NCBI GenBank assembly: GCA_900542185.1
Contig: UQMZ01000035.1
Location: 1-41,820, forward strand
From: an uncultured Bacteroidales bacterium
Lineage (GTDB): Bacteria; Bacteroidota; Bacteroidia; Bacteroidales; Muribaculaceae
DNA: 41,820 bases
Direction: 5' to 3'
Position numbers and translations under genes: made by a program. The notes under the pieces were generated by a model. The model ran no database searches. It was not told the DNA's origin and saw only the letters and a program-made list of their open reading frames with translations. Of the stretch, positions 21,851-30,361 are shown piece after piece (positions within the stretch are counted from its first letter, which is position 1; every line of letters starts with the position of its first letter).

Positions 21851-24136
21851 ATGATGGAGAATGTGCCCAGACACGCGGAGTATGTACCTGTTCCGCACCA
21901 CGTTCCGGCTCCGGAATACAAGCCGATGAGCCCGGAAGAGGAAGACCTGATGATCGAGAATTCGTATCAGGAGCTGTTACGTGCGTACCTTCAGAGCAAC
22001 CATCGCAAGAAAGTGGAGAAAATAGAGCGCGCCTACCGTTTCGCGCGAGAGGCACACAAGGGCGTGCGCCGCCGCAGCGGCGAGCCTTACATCCTCCATC
22101 CCATCGCCGTGGCCAAGATCGTGATTTCGGAACTGGGTCTCGGCTCCACATCCATCTGCGCCGCCCTGCTCCACGACGTGGTGGAGGACACGGAATATAC
22201 CCGCGAGGACATCGAGAACAATTTCGGCGACAAGATAGCGTCCATCGTCGAGGGTCTGACCAAGATTTCGGGCGGCATCTTCGGCGCGCAGGCCTCGCTG
22301 CAGGCCGAGAACTTCCGCAAGCTTCTGCTCTCCATGAGCACCGACATCAGGGTGGTGCTCATCAAGATGGCCGACCGCCTGCACAACATGCGCACCCTGG
22401 CCTCCATGAGGCCGGAGAAGCAGTACAAGATAGCCGGCGAGACACTATACGTATACGCCCCCCTGGCACACCGCCTCGGCCTCTACAAGATCAAGCAGGA
22501 ACTCGAGGACCTGGCGTTCAAGTACGAGCATCCTCAGAAATACGAGGAAATAATGGCCATGGTGAGCCAGTCGGAAGCCCATCGCGAGAAAGTGGTGGAG
22601 GAATTCGTGGCACCCATACGCAAGAAACTCGATGCCGCCGGATTCAAATACGAGATAAAGGCCCGCATCAAGAGCGCCTATTCCATCTATAACAAGATGG
22701 AGACCAAAAAGATACCCTTCAGCGAGATATACGACGTATACGCGGTGCGCGTCATATTCGAGAACGACGACGACTCGCAGGAACGTCTGCGCTGCTGGCA
22801 GATATATACCTTCTTCAGCGACGGCCACAAGGTGCATCCCGACCGGCTGCGCGACTGGACGTCGGTGCCCAAGGCCAACGGCTACCGCGCGCTGCACCTC
22901 ACGGCAATGGGTCCGGAGGGAAAATGGATCGAGGTGCAGATACGCAGCCGCAAGATGGACGAGATAGCCGAACTCGGCTATGCCGCCCACTGGAAATACA
23001 AGACCGGCGAATACGAGGATGATTCGGAACTGGACAAATGGATGAACACCATCAAGGACATCTTAGCGAATCCGGAGCCGAACGCCATAGACTTCCTGGA
23101 CACCATCAAGCTCAACCTCTTTGCCCGCGAGATATATGTGTTCACGCCGCGCGGCGACCTGATAACGCTGCCGGCGAAGGCCACTGTGCTGGACATGGCC
23201 TTCGCCATCCACACCGAACTTGGACTGCACTGTCTGGCCGGCAAGATCAACCACCGGCTCGTGCCACTCAGCTACGAGCTGGACAGCGGCGACCAGGTGG
23301 AAATCATCACCTCCAAGTCACAGAAACCGGTGACACAGTGGCTGGAATACTGCAATACGGCCAAGGCCCAGAACTGCATACGCGACTTCCTGCGCCGCAG
23401 CCGGCCGCACCTCATCTCCAGAGGACGCGACCTCCTGGTGCAGGTGGCCGAACAGGAAGGTCTCGACATAACCGACGAACTGGTGCAGAACCTGTGCCGC
23501 AACCTCGGAGCCACCACCCCCGACGAGCTGTACGTGCGCATCGCCAAGGAGGAGATAGACCTGACAGCCGACCAGCTCAAGGCCCTGTTCAAGAAACGCA
23601 CCTCGCTGATCCGCAAGATACTGCGCAACCCGTTCGCCTCGCGCAAGAAGCTGAACAGCCAGGATCCGCCCAAGGACCCCATCAACCGCAAGGAGGTCTA
23701 TATCCTGCATCCCGACGCCGAAAAGCCGAACTATCTGCTCGACGTGTGCTGCACCCCCATTCCGGGCGACGACGTGCTCGGATTCGTCAACGACGACGAG
23801 GAGGTGGTGCTGCACAAGCAGTCGTGTCCGGTGGCCATGCGTCTCAAGACCAGCTACGGCCCGAGGCTCGTTGCGACGCGCTGGGGCGGTACAGCCGAGA
23901 AATTCATAGCCCGAATCGCCGTCGAGGGCATAGACCGTCACGGCATCCTGGAGGAGATCACCAGCACCGTGTCGCAGAAGCTCGGCATCAACATACGCGG
24001 CCTCAACATCTCCGCGCCGCAGGAGGTGTTCCAGGCGGAACTCACAGTGCTGGTGGACAACACCGATACCGTAGAGGCCATCTGCAACGCGCTGAAAAAC
24101 ATCAAGGGCGTGCAGAAGGCGGCGCGAATCAGCTGA
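21851..24136 (+). CDS. relA: Bifunctional (p)ppGpp synthetase/hydrolase RelA/SpoT
   Basis: 761 residues from ATG 21851 (or 21854). The frame is open upstream to TTG 21830, but the added MLINFVI is unlike the family start. The enzyme makes (p)ppGpp from ATP and GTP/GDP and hydrolyses it, controlling the stringent response. Domains in order: HD hydrolase with LLHDVVEDTEYT near residue 104, so hydrolysis is probably active; synthetase at about 235-385 with KIPFSEIYDVYAVRVIFE, PKANGYRALHLTAMGP and IAELGYAAHWKYK; TGS near 425 (IYVFTPRGDLITLPAKATVLD); a zinc-finger-like region (CCTPIPGDD); ACT at the C-terminus (GIDRHGILEEITSTVSQ). It is the first gene of a plus-strand run, with pgpH 49 bases downstream. 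Confidence 0.96.
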   Translation: MMENVPRHAEYVPVPHHVPAPEYKPMSPEEEDLMIENSYQELLRAYLQSNHRKKVEKIERAYRFAREAHKGVRRRSGEPYILHPIAVAKIVISELGLGSTSICAALLHDVVEDTEYTREDIENNFGDKIASIVEGLTKISGGIFGAQASLQAENFRKLLLSMSTDIRVVLIKMADRLHNMRTLASMRPEKQYKIAGETLYVYAPLAHRLGLYKIKQELEDLAFKYEHPQKYEEIMAMVSQSEAHREKVVEEFVAPIRKKLDAAGFKYEIKARIKSAYSIYNKMETKKIPFSEIYDVYAVRVIFENDDDSQERLRCWQIYTFFSDGHKVHPDRLRDWTSVPKANGYRALHLTAMGPEGKWIEVQIRSRKMDEIAELGYAAHWKYKTGEYEDDSELDKWMNTIKDILANPEPNAIDFLDTIKLNLFAREIYVFTPRGDLITLPAKATVLDMAFAIHTELGLHCLAGKINHRLVPLSYELDSGDQVEIITSKSQKPVTQWLEYCNTAKAQNCIRDFLRRSRPHLISRGRDLLVQVAEQEGLDITDELVQNLCRNLGATTPDELYVRIAKEEIDLTADQLKALFKKRTSLIRKILRNPFASRKKLNSQDPPKDPINRKEVYILHPDAEKPNYLLDVCCTPIPGDDVLGFVNDDEEVVLHKQSCPVAMRLKTSYGPRLVATRWGGTAEKFIARIAVEGIDRHGILEEITSTVSQKLGINIRGLNISAPQEVFQAELTVLVDNTDTVEAICNALKNIKGVQKAARIS

Positions 24137-24185
24137 GGTCCTCCGGAACCGGCAGAACATTGTTTATGTGTAAAATGGTTCAGTG

Positions 24186-26276
24186 ATGAACAAAAAGAAA
24201 AGAGACTTTTTCCTGAAACTGCTACTCATAGCGGGAGCCACGGCCGTGATAATGCTGTTGCTGCCCCACAACGACGTGCAGGACTATGTATACGAAGAGA
24301 ACCAGCCGTGGCGCTATCCGCTGCTTATGGCCGACTTCGACATGGAAGTGAAGCGCGACGCGGAGTCCGCGCAACGCATGCGCGACAGCATCGACCGCAA
24401 TTTCCTCCCTATCGTCAAGCGCATGGACTATCAGGCCGACAAGAGGATACAGATGTTCAACAAGGCCATAACAGGCAAGGCTCCCGACATGTCGCGTCTG
24501 GTATTGGGCAAGCTCCTGAACGAGATATACGCCCGCGGAGTGCTCGATTCCAAGGTGTACGACCGGGTGCGGCTCACCCCCGGACACGAGGCGCGTATCG
24601 CTTCCAAGATAAACGGCGCGGACGCCCTGATCACCATCGACTGCAAGGAGATGATGTCTCCGGCCCTGGCTTTCGAATTCATCGACTCGGCATACCGGGA
24701 GTCAGGTGCGCCGGTCATCGAACGGCATAACGACGAGATAGCCTCCGCGCTGAACACCATACTGATGCCCAACGTGGTGCTCGACACCGCCGCCGACCAG
24801 AAATTCCGCAAACAGGAGTACCTGACCGCCGACGCGTCGATAGGCGTGATCAAGAAGGGACAGCGCATCGTGGACCGGGGCGAGATAGTGACCCCGCAGA
24901 TCTTCACCAACCTCAACACTTACCTGCAGAAAGTGGCCGAGAATCATGGCGAGGACAATACCGACACATACTTCTATGTAGGTCAGGCGCTGTTCATTCT
25001 GATATGCTTCGCAGGCCTGTACATCTTCCTGGCCGAATACCGCGAGAGGTTTTTCTCGTCATTGCGCAAGATGCTGTTCCTGATGACGTTCATCACTCTG
25101 TTCGTGGTGTTCGCCATCCTGATGTTCGAGTATTTCCGCAACGGCATCTACCTGGTGCCCTTCGCCGCCGTGCCGGTGGTGATCTTAGTGTTTTTCGACT
25201 CGCGCACGGCCTTTTTCTCGCTGCTGGTCACGGTGATGATCTCAAGCATGGTGGCCATCGAGCCCCTGCAGTTCATCTTCCTTGAACTTGCGGCAGGCCT
25301 GACTGCCGCATTCTCCATGCGCACCCTGAGCCGCCGCGGGCAGTTGCTCAAGACAGCGGCCCTTTCGTTCGTGGCATACGTGCTGGCCTACACCACGCTG
25401 CTGCTGCTCGACAACGGCACTCTCTCCGGCTACGAGTGGAGGCTGATAGGCATATTCGCCATCAACGCCGTGGTGCTCAGCTTCGTGTACATCCTGGTGC
25501 TGGTGATCGAGAAACTGTTCGGCTTCACCTCCACCGTAACGCTTGTGGAGCTTTCGGACATCAACAGTCCGCTGCTGCGCCGGCTCGCCCAGGAGGCTCC
25601 GGGCACTTTCCAGCATTCCATGCAGGTATCCATGCTCGCCGCAGAGGGGGCGCGGGCCATCGGGGCCAACACACAGCTGGTACGTACCGGCGCCCTGTAC
25701 CACGACATCGGCAAGCTATACAACCCCTTGTTCTTCACCGAAAACCAGCATAACGTCAACCCGCACGACGGACTCGACCCCGAAGTCAGCGCGCAGAAGA
25801 TAATCTCGCACGTCACCAAGGGCCTCGAACTGGCACAGAAGGAGAAACTGCCCGAGATGGTGCGGCGATTCATACCCGAACATCACGGCAAGAGCCTGAC
25901 CAAATATTTCTACAACACCGCCGTGAACAACAATCCGGACCCCGAACATCCTATTGACAAAAAGCCATTCATGTATCCCGGTCCCAACCCGCAGAGCCGG
26001 GAAACCGCCATACTGATGATGGCGGACTCGGTGGAAGCGGCCTCGCGAAGCCTGACGGATTATTCCACAGAAGCCATCGACGGTCTGGTGGACAAGATAA
26101 TTGACGGCCAGGTGCGCGACGGAATGTTCCGCGACTCCCCCATTTCGTTCAAGGACGTGGAAGACATCAAGGCCGCCTTCAAGAAGAGGCTGCAGACCAT
26201 GTATCACGGCCGCGTGGCCTATCCTGAAATCAGACAGCAGGGAGAGACGGCACAAAATCAGCCGGCCGCGAACTAA
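24186..26276 (+). CDS. PgpH-type HD phosphodiesterase (c-di-AMP hydrolase family)
   Basis: 696 residues from ATG 24186; a GTG directly before it is an unlikely start. The family degrades cyclic di-AMP to pApA at the inner membrane. It has a short N-terminal tail with one membrane helix (LLLIAGATAVIMLLLP), a periplasmic 7TMR-HDED region (about residues 50-260), a cluster of about seven membrane segments (260-440) and a cytoplasmic HD domain. The metal ligands are in FQHSMQVSMLA and LYHDIGKL near residue 504, then EHHGKS and the later MMADSVEAAS region. It directly follows relA. This is notable because ppGpp inhibits PgpH in Listeria (established), although such inhibition has not been shown for this protein. 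Confidence 0.92.
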   Translation: MNKKKRDFFLKLLLIAGATAVIMLLLPHNDVQDYVYEENQPWRYPLLMADFDMEVKRDAESAQRMRDSIDRNFLPIVKRMDYQADKRIQMFNKAITGKAPDMSRLVLGKLLNEIYARGVLDSKVYDRVRLTPGHEARIASKINGADALITIDCKEMMSPALAFEFIDSAYRESGAPVIERHNDEIASALNTILMPNVVLDTAADQKFRKQEYLTADASIGVIKKGQRIVDRGEIVTPQIFTNLNTYLQKVAENHGEDNTDTYFYVGQALFILICFAGLYIFLAEYRERFFSSLRKMLFLMTFITLFVVFAILMFEYFRNGIYLVPFAAVPVVILVFFDSRTAFFSLLVTVMISSMVAIEPLQFIFLELAAGLTAAFSMRTLSRRGQLLKTAALSFVAYVLAYTTLLLLDNGTLSGYEWRLIGIFAINAVVLSFVYILVLVIEKLFGFTSTVTLVELSDINSPLLRRLAQEAPGTFQHSMQVSMLAAEGARAIGANTQLVRTGALYHDIGKLYNPLFFTENQHNVNPHDGLDPEVSAQKIISHVTKGLELAQKEKLPEMVRRFIPEHHGKSLTKYFYNTAVNNNPDPEHPIDKKPFMYPGPNPQSRETAILMMADSVEAASRSLTDYSTEAIDGLVDKIIDGQVRDGMFRDSPISFKDVEDIKAAFKKRLQTMYHGRVAYPEIRQQGETAQNQPAAN

Positions 26277-26303
26277 AAACCGTAAAACCGACGTTATAGA
26301 AGT

Positions 26304-26831
26304 ATGACGATATTCCTGATCATAACCGCCTGTCTGTGCTATGCGGCGTCCGTCTGGGCGCTGGCCACGCGCATCATGCTGGGTCCCGTGCTTTCGTATA
26401 TCGGGCTGGTGCTGCTCAGCGTAGCCACACGCAACGGCTATCCGCTGCTGCCCGTCAACGGCACAATTCTGACAGGATGGTTCTGCATGACACTGGTGGT
26501 GTCCGTCATCATCATGCTTCAGCCCGAACCGGTGCGCCGTCAGACCCGCGGTATGGGATACATGATCGTGGGCGCCGTCACCGGACTGGCTGTCGGCCTG
26601 CTCGCTTTCTCCGCTTCGCAAAACCTCACGATGCTGTATTCGTTCATGATCCTGGCCGTGATAGCCGGAATCTTCTTCGGACTGCTGCTCTATTCGCGCA
26701 CTCCCGACGGACGCCCTCTCGCAGTCGGCTCACAGAACTTCTTCAGGTATCTGCTGGCAAAGGGCTTCCCCGTCGCCATCACCATGATGCAGATCGGCGT
26801 CGCCGCCGTGCTGACCATCGCAGTATATTGA
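26304..26831 (+). CDS. Hypothetical multi-pass membrane protein
   Basis: 175 residues, with about six hydrophobic segments covering nearly the whole chain: FLIITACLCYAASVWALAT, VLSYIGLVLLSVA, GWFCMTLVVSVIIML, GYMIVGAVTGLAVGLLAFSA, SFMILAVIAGIFFGLLLYS and AITMMQIGVAAVLTIAVY. I recognise no named domain. Similar small membrane proteins occur next to DUF4919 genes in Bacteroidales as far as I recall. The start ATG 26304 lies 27 bases after pgpH, and the stop is five bases before the next ATG, so it belongs to the relA-to-ribH transcription unit. Function unknown. Confidence 0.8.
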   Translation: MTIFLIITACLCYAASVWALATRIMLGPVLSYIGLVLLSVATRNGYPLLPVNGTILTGWFCMTLVVSVIIMLQPEPVRRQTRGMGYMIVGAVTGLAVGLLAFSASQNLTMLYSFMILAVIAGIFFGLLLYSRTPDGRPLAVGSQNFFRYLLAKGFPVAITMMQIGVAAVLTIAVY

Positions 26832-26836
26832 AATAC

Positions 26837-27571
26837 ATGAAATTATTCAGAAACATACTCATACTCTCCATAATGGCCGCAGGCGCTGTCGGCGTCACCG
26901 CCCAGAACGCCGCCAAATCACGTAAGATCGTGGTGGAGAAACCGAATCTCGAGGAGATACGTACGTCGACCCTCGACCCCGAGAGCAAATATTACTTCCC
27001 GAAGCTCATGGCCAAATACGAGGTGAACGACACAACGATGACCAACGACGAGTTCCGGCACCTGTACCTGGGCTATATGTTCCAGGAGGACTACGACCCA
27101 TACCGCATGTCGCCCTACTCCGACCGCACGGACAGCCTGCGCAGCAAGCCCACGCATACCCGCGCCGAGATAGACACCATCACCAAATACGCGCAGCTGG
27201 CATTGGCCGACAATCCCTTCGACCTGCGCCAGATGTCGTTCTTAGTGCACGTGCTGAAGGAACGCCGCAAGGACATGCGCGCCAAGATATGGGAATACCG
27301 TCTGGAGCACCTGTTGGGCGCCATCAAGAGCACCGGCACGGGCGAGGACATAGAGAACGCATGGTATGTGATATACCCCATGCACGAATACGACATGGTG
27401 CAGCTGTTGGGCTACGAGGCCACCAACGCCGACTTCATCGAGCCGGGCTACGACTACCTGTCCGTGCGCCCCGACCCGTCGGACAAGCGCAAGCGCGACA
27501 AATCGGCACAGGGATTCTACTTCGACGTGCAGATTCCCCAGAACCAGTATGAACTGAAACATCCCGAATGA
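26837..27571 (+). CDS. DUF4919 family exported protein
   Basis: 244 residues from ATG 26837. The frame is open further upstream inside the preceding gene, but only this start gives a signal peptide (LFRNILILSIMAAGAVGVTA/QNAA) just after the previous stop. The core resembles DUF4919: YYFPKLMAKYEVNDTTMT, FRHLYLGYMFQEDYDPY, then a helical region (ITKYAQLALADNPFDLRQMSFLVHVLKERR) and a C-terminal part with YDYLSVRP. Probably periplasmic; no catalytic motif is visible. It lies one base before the ribH ATG, so translation of the two is likely coupled. Confidence 0.85.
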   Translation: MKLFRNILILSIMAAGAVGVTAQNAAKSRKIVVEKPNLEEIRTSTLDPESKYYFPKLMAKYEVNDTTMTNDEFRHLYLGYMFQEDYDPYRMSPYSDRTDSLRSKPTHTRAEIDTITKYAQLALADNPFDLRQMSFLVHVLKERRKDMRAKIWEYRLEHLLGAIKSTGTGEDIENAWYVIYPMHEYDMVQLLGYEATNADFIEPGYDYLSVRPDPSDKRKRDKSAQGFYFDVQIPQNQYELKHPE

Positions 27572-27572
27572 T

Positions 27573-28097
27573 ATGTCAACTATCCTGAATACGAACGGCA
27601 CGGAACTGGAAGTGCCGCAGCTTCTCGACGCCGCCAATTTCAAATGCGCCGTCTTCACCGCCGAATGGAACGCCGAGGTCACGGACGCGTTGCTTAAGGG
27701 CGTGACGGACACCTTTGCCAAGGCAGGCGTCAACCCCGACAATATCTTCTCACAACCGGTGCCGGGCACCGTTGAACTGGTGAATGCCGCAGGCATGGCC
27801 ATGCGCCATTTGCAGGACCTGAGCGCCATCATCATCCTGGGCTGCGTGGTGCGCGGCGACACACCGCATTTCGACTACGTGTGTCAGGTGGTGAGCCAGG
27901 GCGTGGCCGAGTTGAACGCCCGCGGTGAGGCCCCGGTGATATTCGGCGTGCTGACCGTCAACGACATGCAGCAGGCCCTGGACCGCGCAGGAGGCCGCTT
28001 GGGCAACAAGGGCGCCGAAGCGGCGGTGGCAGCCATCAAGATGGCCAACCTCCACATCCACTCCGGCGCCTTGCGTTACGCCTCGTTCCGGCAGTAA
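27573..28097 (+). CDS. ribH: 6,7-dimethyl-8-ribityllumazine synthase
   Basis: 174 residues. It condenses 5-amino-6-ribitylamino-uracil with 3,4-dihydroxy-2-butanone 4-phosphate to lumazine, the penultimate step of riboflavin synthesis, as pentamers or icosahedral shells. Signatures: FTAEWNAEVTDALLKG (substrate loop), PVPGTVELVNAAGMA, GCVVRGDTPHFDYVC with the active-site histidine, and FGVLTVNDMQQALDRAGG. The final 15 residues or so (LHIHSGALRYASFRQ) are a longer tail than in many homologues. The ATG is one base past the DUF4919 stop, and a terminator follows. The other window gene in this pathway is ribF (minus strand, 32973). Confidence 0.96.
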   Translation: MSTILNTNGTELEVPQLLDAANFKCAVFTAEWNAEVTDALLKGVTDTFAKAGVNPDNIFSQPVPGTVELVNAAGMAMRHLQDLSAIIILGCVVRGDTPHFDYVCQVVSQGVAELNARGEAPVIFGVLTVNDMQQALDRAGGRLGNKGAEAAVAAIKMANLHIHSGALRYASFRQ

Positions 28098-28104
28098 ACC
28101 CATT

Positions 28105-28136
28105 AAGAATATAGCAAATAAAGAATATAGTAAATA
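28105..28136. repeat. 16-bp tandem duplication after ribH
   Basis: AAGAATATAGCAAATA (28105-28120) is followed directly by AAGAATATAGTAAATA (28121-28136), one mismatch. It lies just past the ribH stop and before the terminator. Confidence 0.85.
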
Positions 28137-28156
28137 GTAAGAAGTTTGTAAATAGG

Positions 28157-28187
28157 AAAAGGCCGGCCTGTGAAGGTCGGTCTTTTT
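28157..28187 (+). terminator. Rho-independent terminator of the relA-ribH unit
   Basis: GGCCGGCC and GGTCGGTC pair over eight positions (two G-U) around a six-base loop and are followed by TTTTT. A run of A precedes the stem, so it may also act on leftward transcripts from slyD. Confidence 0.85.
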
Positions 28188-28226
28188 ACTTGTATCGATT
28201 TATATTTTACTTGTATCGATTTATAT
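28185..28226. repeat. Perfect 21-bp tandem duplication
   Basis: Bases 28185-28205 and 28206-28226 are identical, starting TTTACTTGTATCGATT. The first copy begins inside the T-run of the ribH terminator, and the second ends 12 bases before the slyD stop codon. Confidence 0.92.
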
Positions 28227-28237
28227 CTGTCGGCCAA

Positions 28238-28822
28238 TCAGCAGCCTCCACAGCCGCCTTTGCCGCCGCAACAGCCGCCATCGTCATGGCCGCCGCAGCC
28301 TTCGTCGCCGCCGCAACCGCCGCCATGGCAGCAGCCGCCGCAACCGGACGCGGGATGAATCTCCTCCTCGGTGGCATCGCGCACTGTCTCTATCTCGCCG
28401 GTAAACGTGACAGTCAGCCCGGCGAACGGATGATTGAAGTCCATCACCACCTTAGGTCCTATGGCCACTACGGTGCCTATCACGCGATATCCCTCGGCCG
28501 TCATCATCGGGAGCGCGGCGCCTACCTTCACTTCTTCGGCAAGCTTGCCGTCACGCTCGAATATGGCGCGGTCAAGTTCCACCACATCCTCTTCGTTGCG
28601 CTCGCCGAAGGCCGCTGCCGGGGGCAGCGTCACCTCGAACCTGTCGCCGGCCTTCAGGCCCTCCATGGCGCCAACGAGGCCCGGGACTACCTCCTGGCTA
28701 ACGCCATATACCATCTGGTCGGGACGATTTTTCGCAGCCTCGAACAGCTTGCGGCCCGTCGATGCGTCGGTAAGCGTGTACGAGTACTCTACATATTTGC
28801 CCGGTGATACTGTATCAGTCAT
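28238..28822 (-). CDS. slyD: SlyD-like FKBP peptidyl-prolyl isomerase with metal-binding tail
   Basis: 194 residues from ATG 28822 (MTDTVSPGKY); a TTG four codons upstream is unlikely. SlyD-type proteins catalyse proline isomerisation, act as chaperones and, in enterobacteria, deliver nickel for hydrogenase maturation. The FKBP core (VEYSYTLTDASTGRKLFEAA, VPGLVGAMEGLKAGDRFEV, AAAFGERNEE) encloses the insert-in-flap domain (about residues 70-125). The core ends with MDFNHPFAGLTVTFTGEI. The last ~36 residues are a Cys/His/Gly-rich tail with nine cysteines and two histidines (SGCGGCCHGGGCGGDEGC and GGHDDGGCCGGKGGCGGC), very likely a metal site. No hydrogenase genes are nearby. The gene lies eight bases after the upstream hypothetical gene. 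Confidence 0.92.
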   Translation of the reverse strand: MTDTVSPGKYVEYSYTLTDASTGRKLFEAAKNRPDQMVYGVSQEVVPGLVGAMEGLKAGDRFEVTLPPAAAFGERNEEDVVELDRAIFERDGKLAEEVKVGAALPMMTAEGYRVIGTVVAIGPKVVMDFNHPFAGLTVTFTGEIETVRDATEEEIHPASGCGGCCHGGGCGGDEGCGGHDDGGCCGGKGGCGGC

Positions 28823-28830
28823 AATCAAAT

Positions 28831-29703
28831 TCAATTATTTTCTTCGGTCTCCTTGTCCTTCTTCAGGAATCGGGTTGCAGTCTGCATCTTGGCCAGGAAC
28901 TGGCGCCATGCCGAATCGTGGATCACGTTTATCTCGATATTGTCAAGCAGGCTGAGTATCTCCTGCTCCAGTTCCACTATCTCAAGGGCCACGGCGTGCG
29001 GCAGTACGGCGTTGAGCAGGCGGCGGGCACGCTCCGTCTGCGAGCGGCTGCGCATCAGCAGACGCGCTACCTCGATGGTCATGGCCACCTCGCGGCGCGT
29101 GACACGGCCGGCACGCTTCTTCGATAGCTTGATGGCTTCCATATAGAACTTCACGGCACCCTTGTAATCGCCCGTAGAGGCCATCATCTCGGCATCCTTG
29201 CACAGCGACTCCACAAGCTTGTCGGTGGCCGTGGCCACGCCGTTGTGCACCTTGTCGTACAGCAGACCGGTATGGATCTGCTGCTTGGCCAGCATGTCCA
29301 GCATCTTCTTGCGGCTGCGCAAAATGCGCGTGCTCAGCTCCATGGCCATGACGTGATACTTGCCGAAGCGGTCGGCGTCAAGCTTCAGCAACGGCTCCAG
29401 GAACTTGAAGATCTGTTCCAGTTCCTTCTTCGACTGCTTGTAGTCCTTCAGCGCGTAGTGTATCTCCGACAGGTCGAACAGCAACACCACCACGGCCTCG
29501 CGGAATTCCACATGGCTGTAGTCGGAGAAATCGCGCAGGGCCTTGAGCGACTCTACGGTCTTTTCGAGAACCTTGTTGTATTCCTCGGCCTCGAACAGTT
29601 CAAGAGCCTCCTTGCGCTGATTCACCACAGTCTCCAGGATACGGGCGTCGTCCGAATCCATCTTCATCCCCTTGAAATGGGGGGCGTATTTCATAAGACT
29701 CAT
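28831..29703 (-). CDS. Hypothetical helical protein (TPR-like)
   Basis: 290 residues, almost entirely helical and highly charged, without signal peptide or membrane segment, so probably cytoplasmic. Helical pairs such as EALELFEAEEYNKVLEKTVE, LSEIHYALKDYKQSKKELEQ and DAEMMASTGDYKGAVKFYME look like degenerate tetratricopeptide repeats. I recognise no enzymatic motif. It begins only four bases after the isomerase gene and ends eight bases before slyD, indicating a shared transcript. A second in-frame ATG (MKYAPHFKG) three codons in, or a later one (MKMDSDD), could be the start. Confidence 0.75.
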   Translation of the reverse strand: MSLMKYAPHFKGMKMDSDDARILETVVNQRKEALELFEAEEYNKVLEKTVESLKALRDFSDYSHVEFREAVVVLLFDLSEIHYALKDYKQSKKELEQIFKFLEPLLKLDADRFGKYHVMAMELSTRILRSRKKMLDMLAKQQIHTGLLYDKVHNGVATATDKLVESLCKDAEMMASTGDYKGAVKFYMEAIKLSKKRAGRVTRREVAMTIEVARLLMRSRSQTERARRLLNAVLPHAVALEIVELEQEILSLLDNIEINVIHDSAWRQFLAKMQTATRFLKKDKETEENN

Positions 29704-29707
29704 TTTC

Positions 29708-30334
29708 TCAACATATTTCAGGGTTACCGGACTGACCCGAGGACTTGTGGCCGAGATACCCGCCGTGATGACGCTTGGCGTATTCCTCCTTGGTGAATCC
29801 TATCTTTTGCATTGTAGCCACCACGAGCACGTCGCCCATCACGGTCATCATGGTGGTTGATGTGGTGGGCGTCAGGCCTAACGGGCACACTTCGGGGCTG
29901 TTGCCCGTGCTCAGCGTGACGTCGCCGTGCGTGCCGAGCTGCGACTCGGGGTTTCCTGTTATAACAATTATGGGAATTTCGGGGTTCAGCACGCGCGCCA
30001 GCTGCACCAGCTCCACTATCTCGCGGGTCTTGCCGGAGTTGGACAGCAACAGCAGCAGGTCGTTCCGCTGAATGATGCCGAGGTCGCCGTGCTGTGCCTC
30101 GCTGGGGTGCAGGAACACGGCCGGAGTGCCGGTGCTGCAGAATGTGGTGGCGATGTTCATGGCTATCTGGCCGGCCTTGCCCATGCCGGAGCATATCAGC
30201 TTGCCGCCTCGTCGGTTCACGTGCTCCACTATCAGGTCTACCGCGCGGCCATAGTCGTCCGTGACGGGGATGTCAAGTATGGCCTGCGATTCCCGCTCCA
30301 GAATGGAGCGCATTATGTCGTTTATGCTATTCAT
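29708..30334 (-). CDS. SIS-domain sugar-phosphate isomerase (KdsD/GutQ-like, no CBS)
   Basis: 208 residues. It resembles D-arabinose-5-phosphate isomerase, which makes the precursor of Kdo for lipopolysaccharide. SIS signatures: ICSGMGKAGQIAMNIATTFCSTG, VFLHPSEAQHGDLGII, LLLLSNSGKTREIVEL and VITGNPESQLG. The later KRHHGGYLG matches the HPGG(A/S)LG motif with its catalytic histidine. The chain ends about ten residues after this motif, exactly where the two CBS domains of E. coli KdsD (about 325 residues) would begin, so it is a single-domain form. Substrate assignment is by family. It is the middle gene of a tight minus-strand run. Confidence 0.85.
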   Translation of the reverse strand: MNSINDIMRSILERESQAILDIPVTDDYGRAVDLIVEHVNRRGGKLICSGMGKAGQIAMNIATTFCSTGTPAVFLHPSEAQHGDLGIIQRNDLLLLLSNSGKTREIVELVQLARVLNPEIPIIVITGNPESQLGTHGDVTLSTGNSPEVCPLGLTPTTSTTMMTVMGDVLVVATMQKIGFTKEEYAKRHHGGYLGHKSSGQSGNPEIC

Positions 30335-30361
30335 CGGGGTTTTAATTCAATTTTATCGTGA

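Noticed and set aside
26336..27571. A 411-residue plus-strand ORF spanning two genes
   Set aside because: Its first 167 codons overlap the membrane-protein gene in another frame and look like a shadow. The signal peptide and DUF4919 domain begin only at ATG 26837.
28097..28380. Plus-strand ORFs rich in Gln/Pro or Ala opposite the slyD tail
   Set aside because: They are antisense readings of the Gly/Cys codons in the SlyD metal-binding tail.
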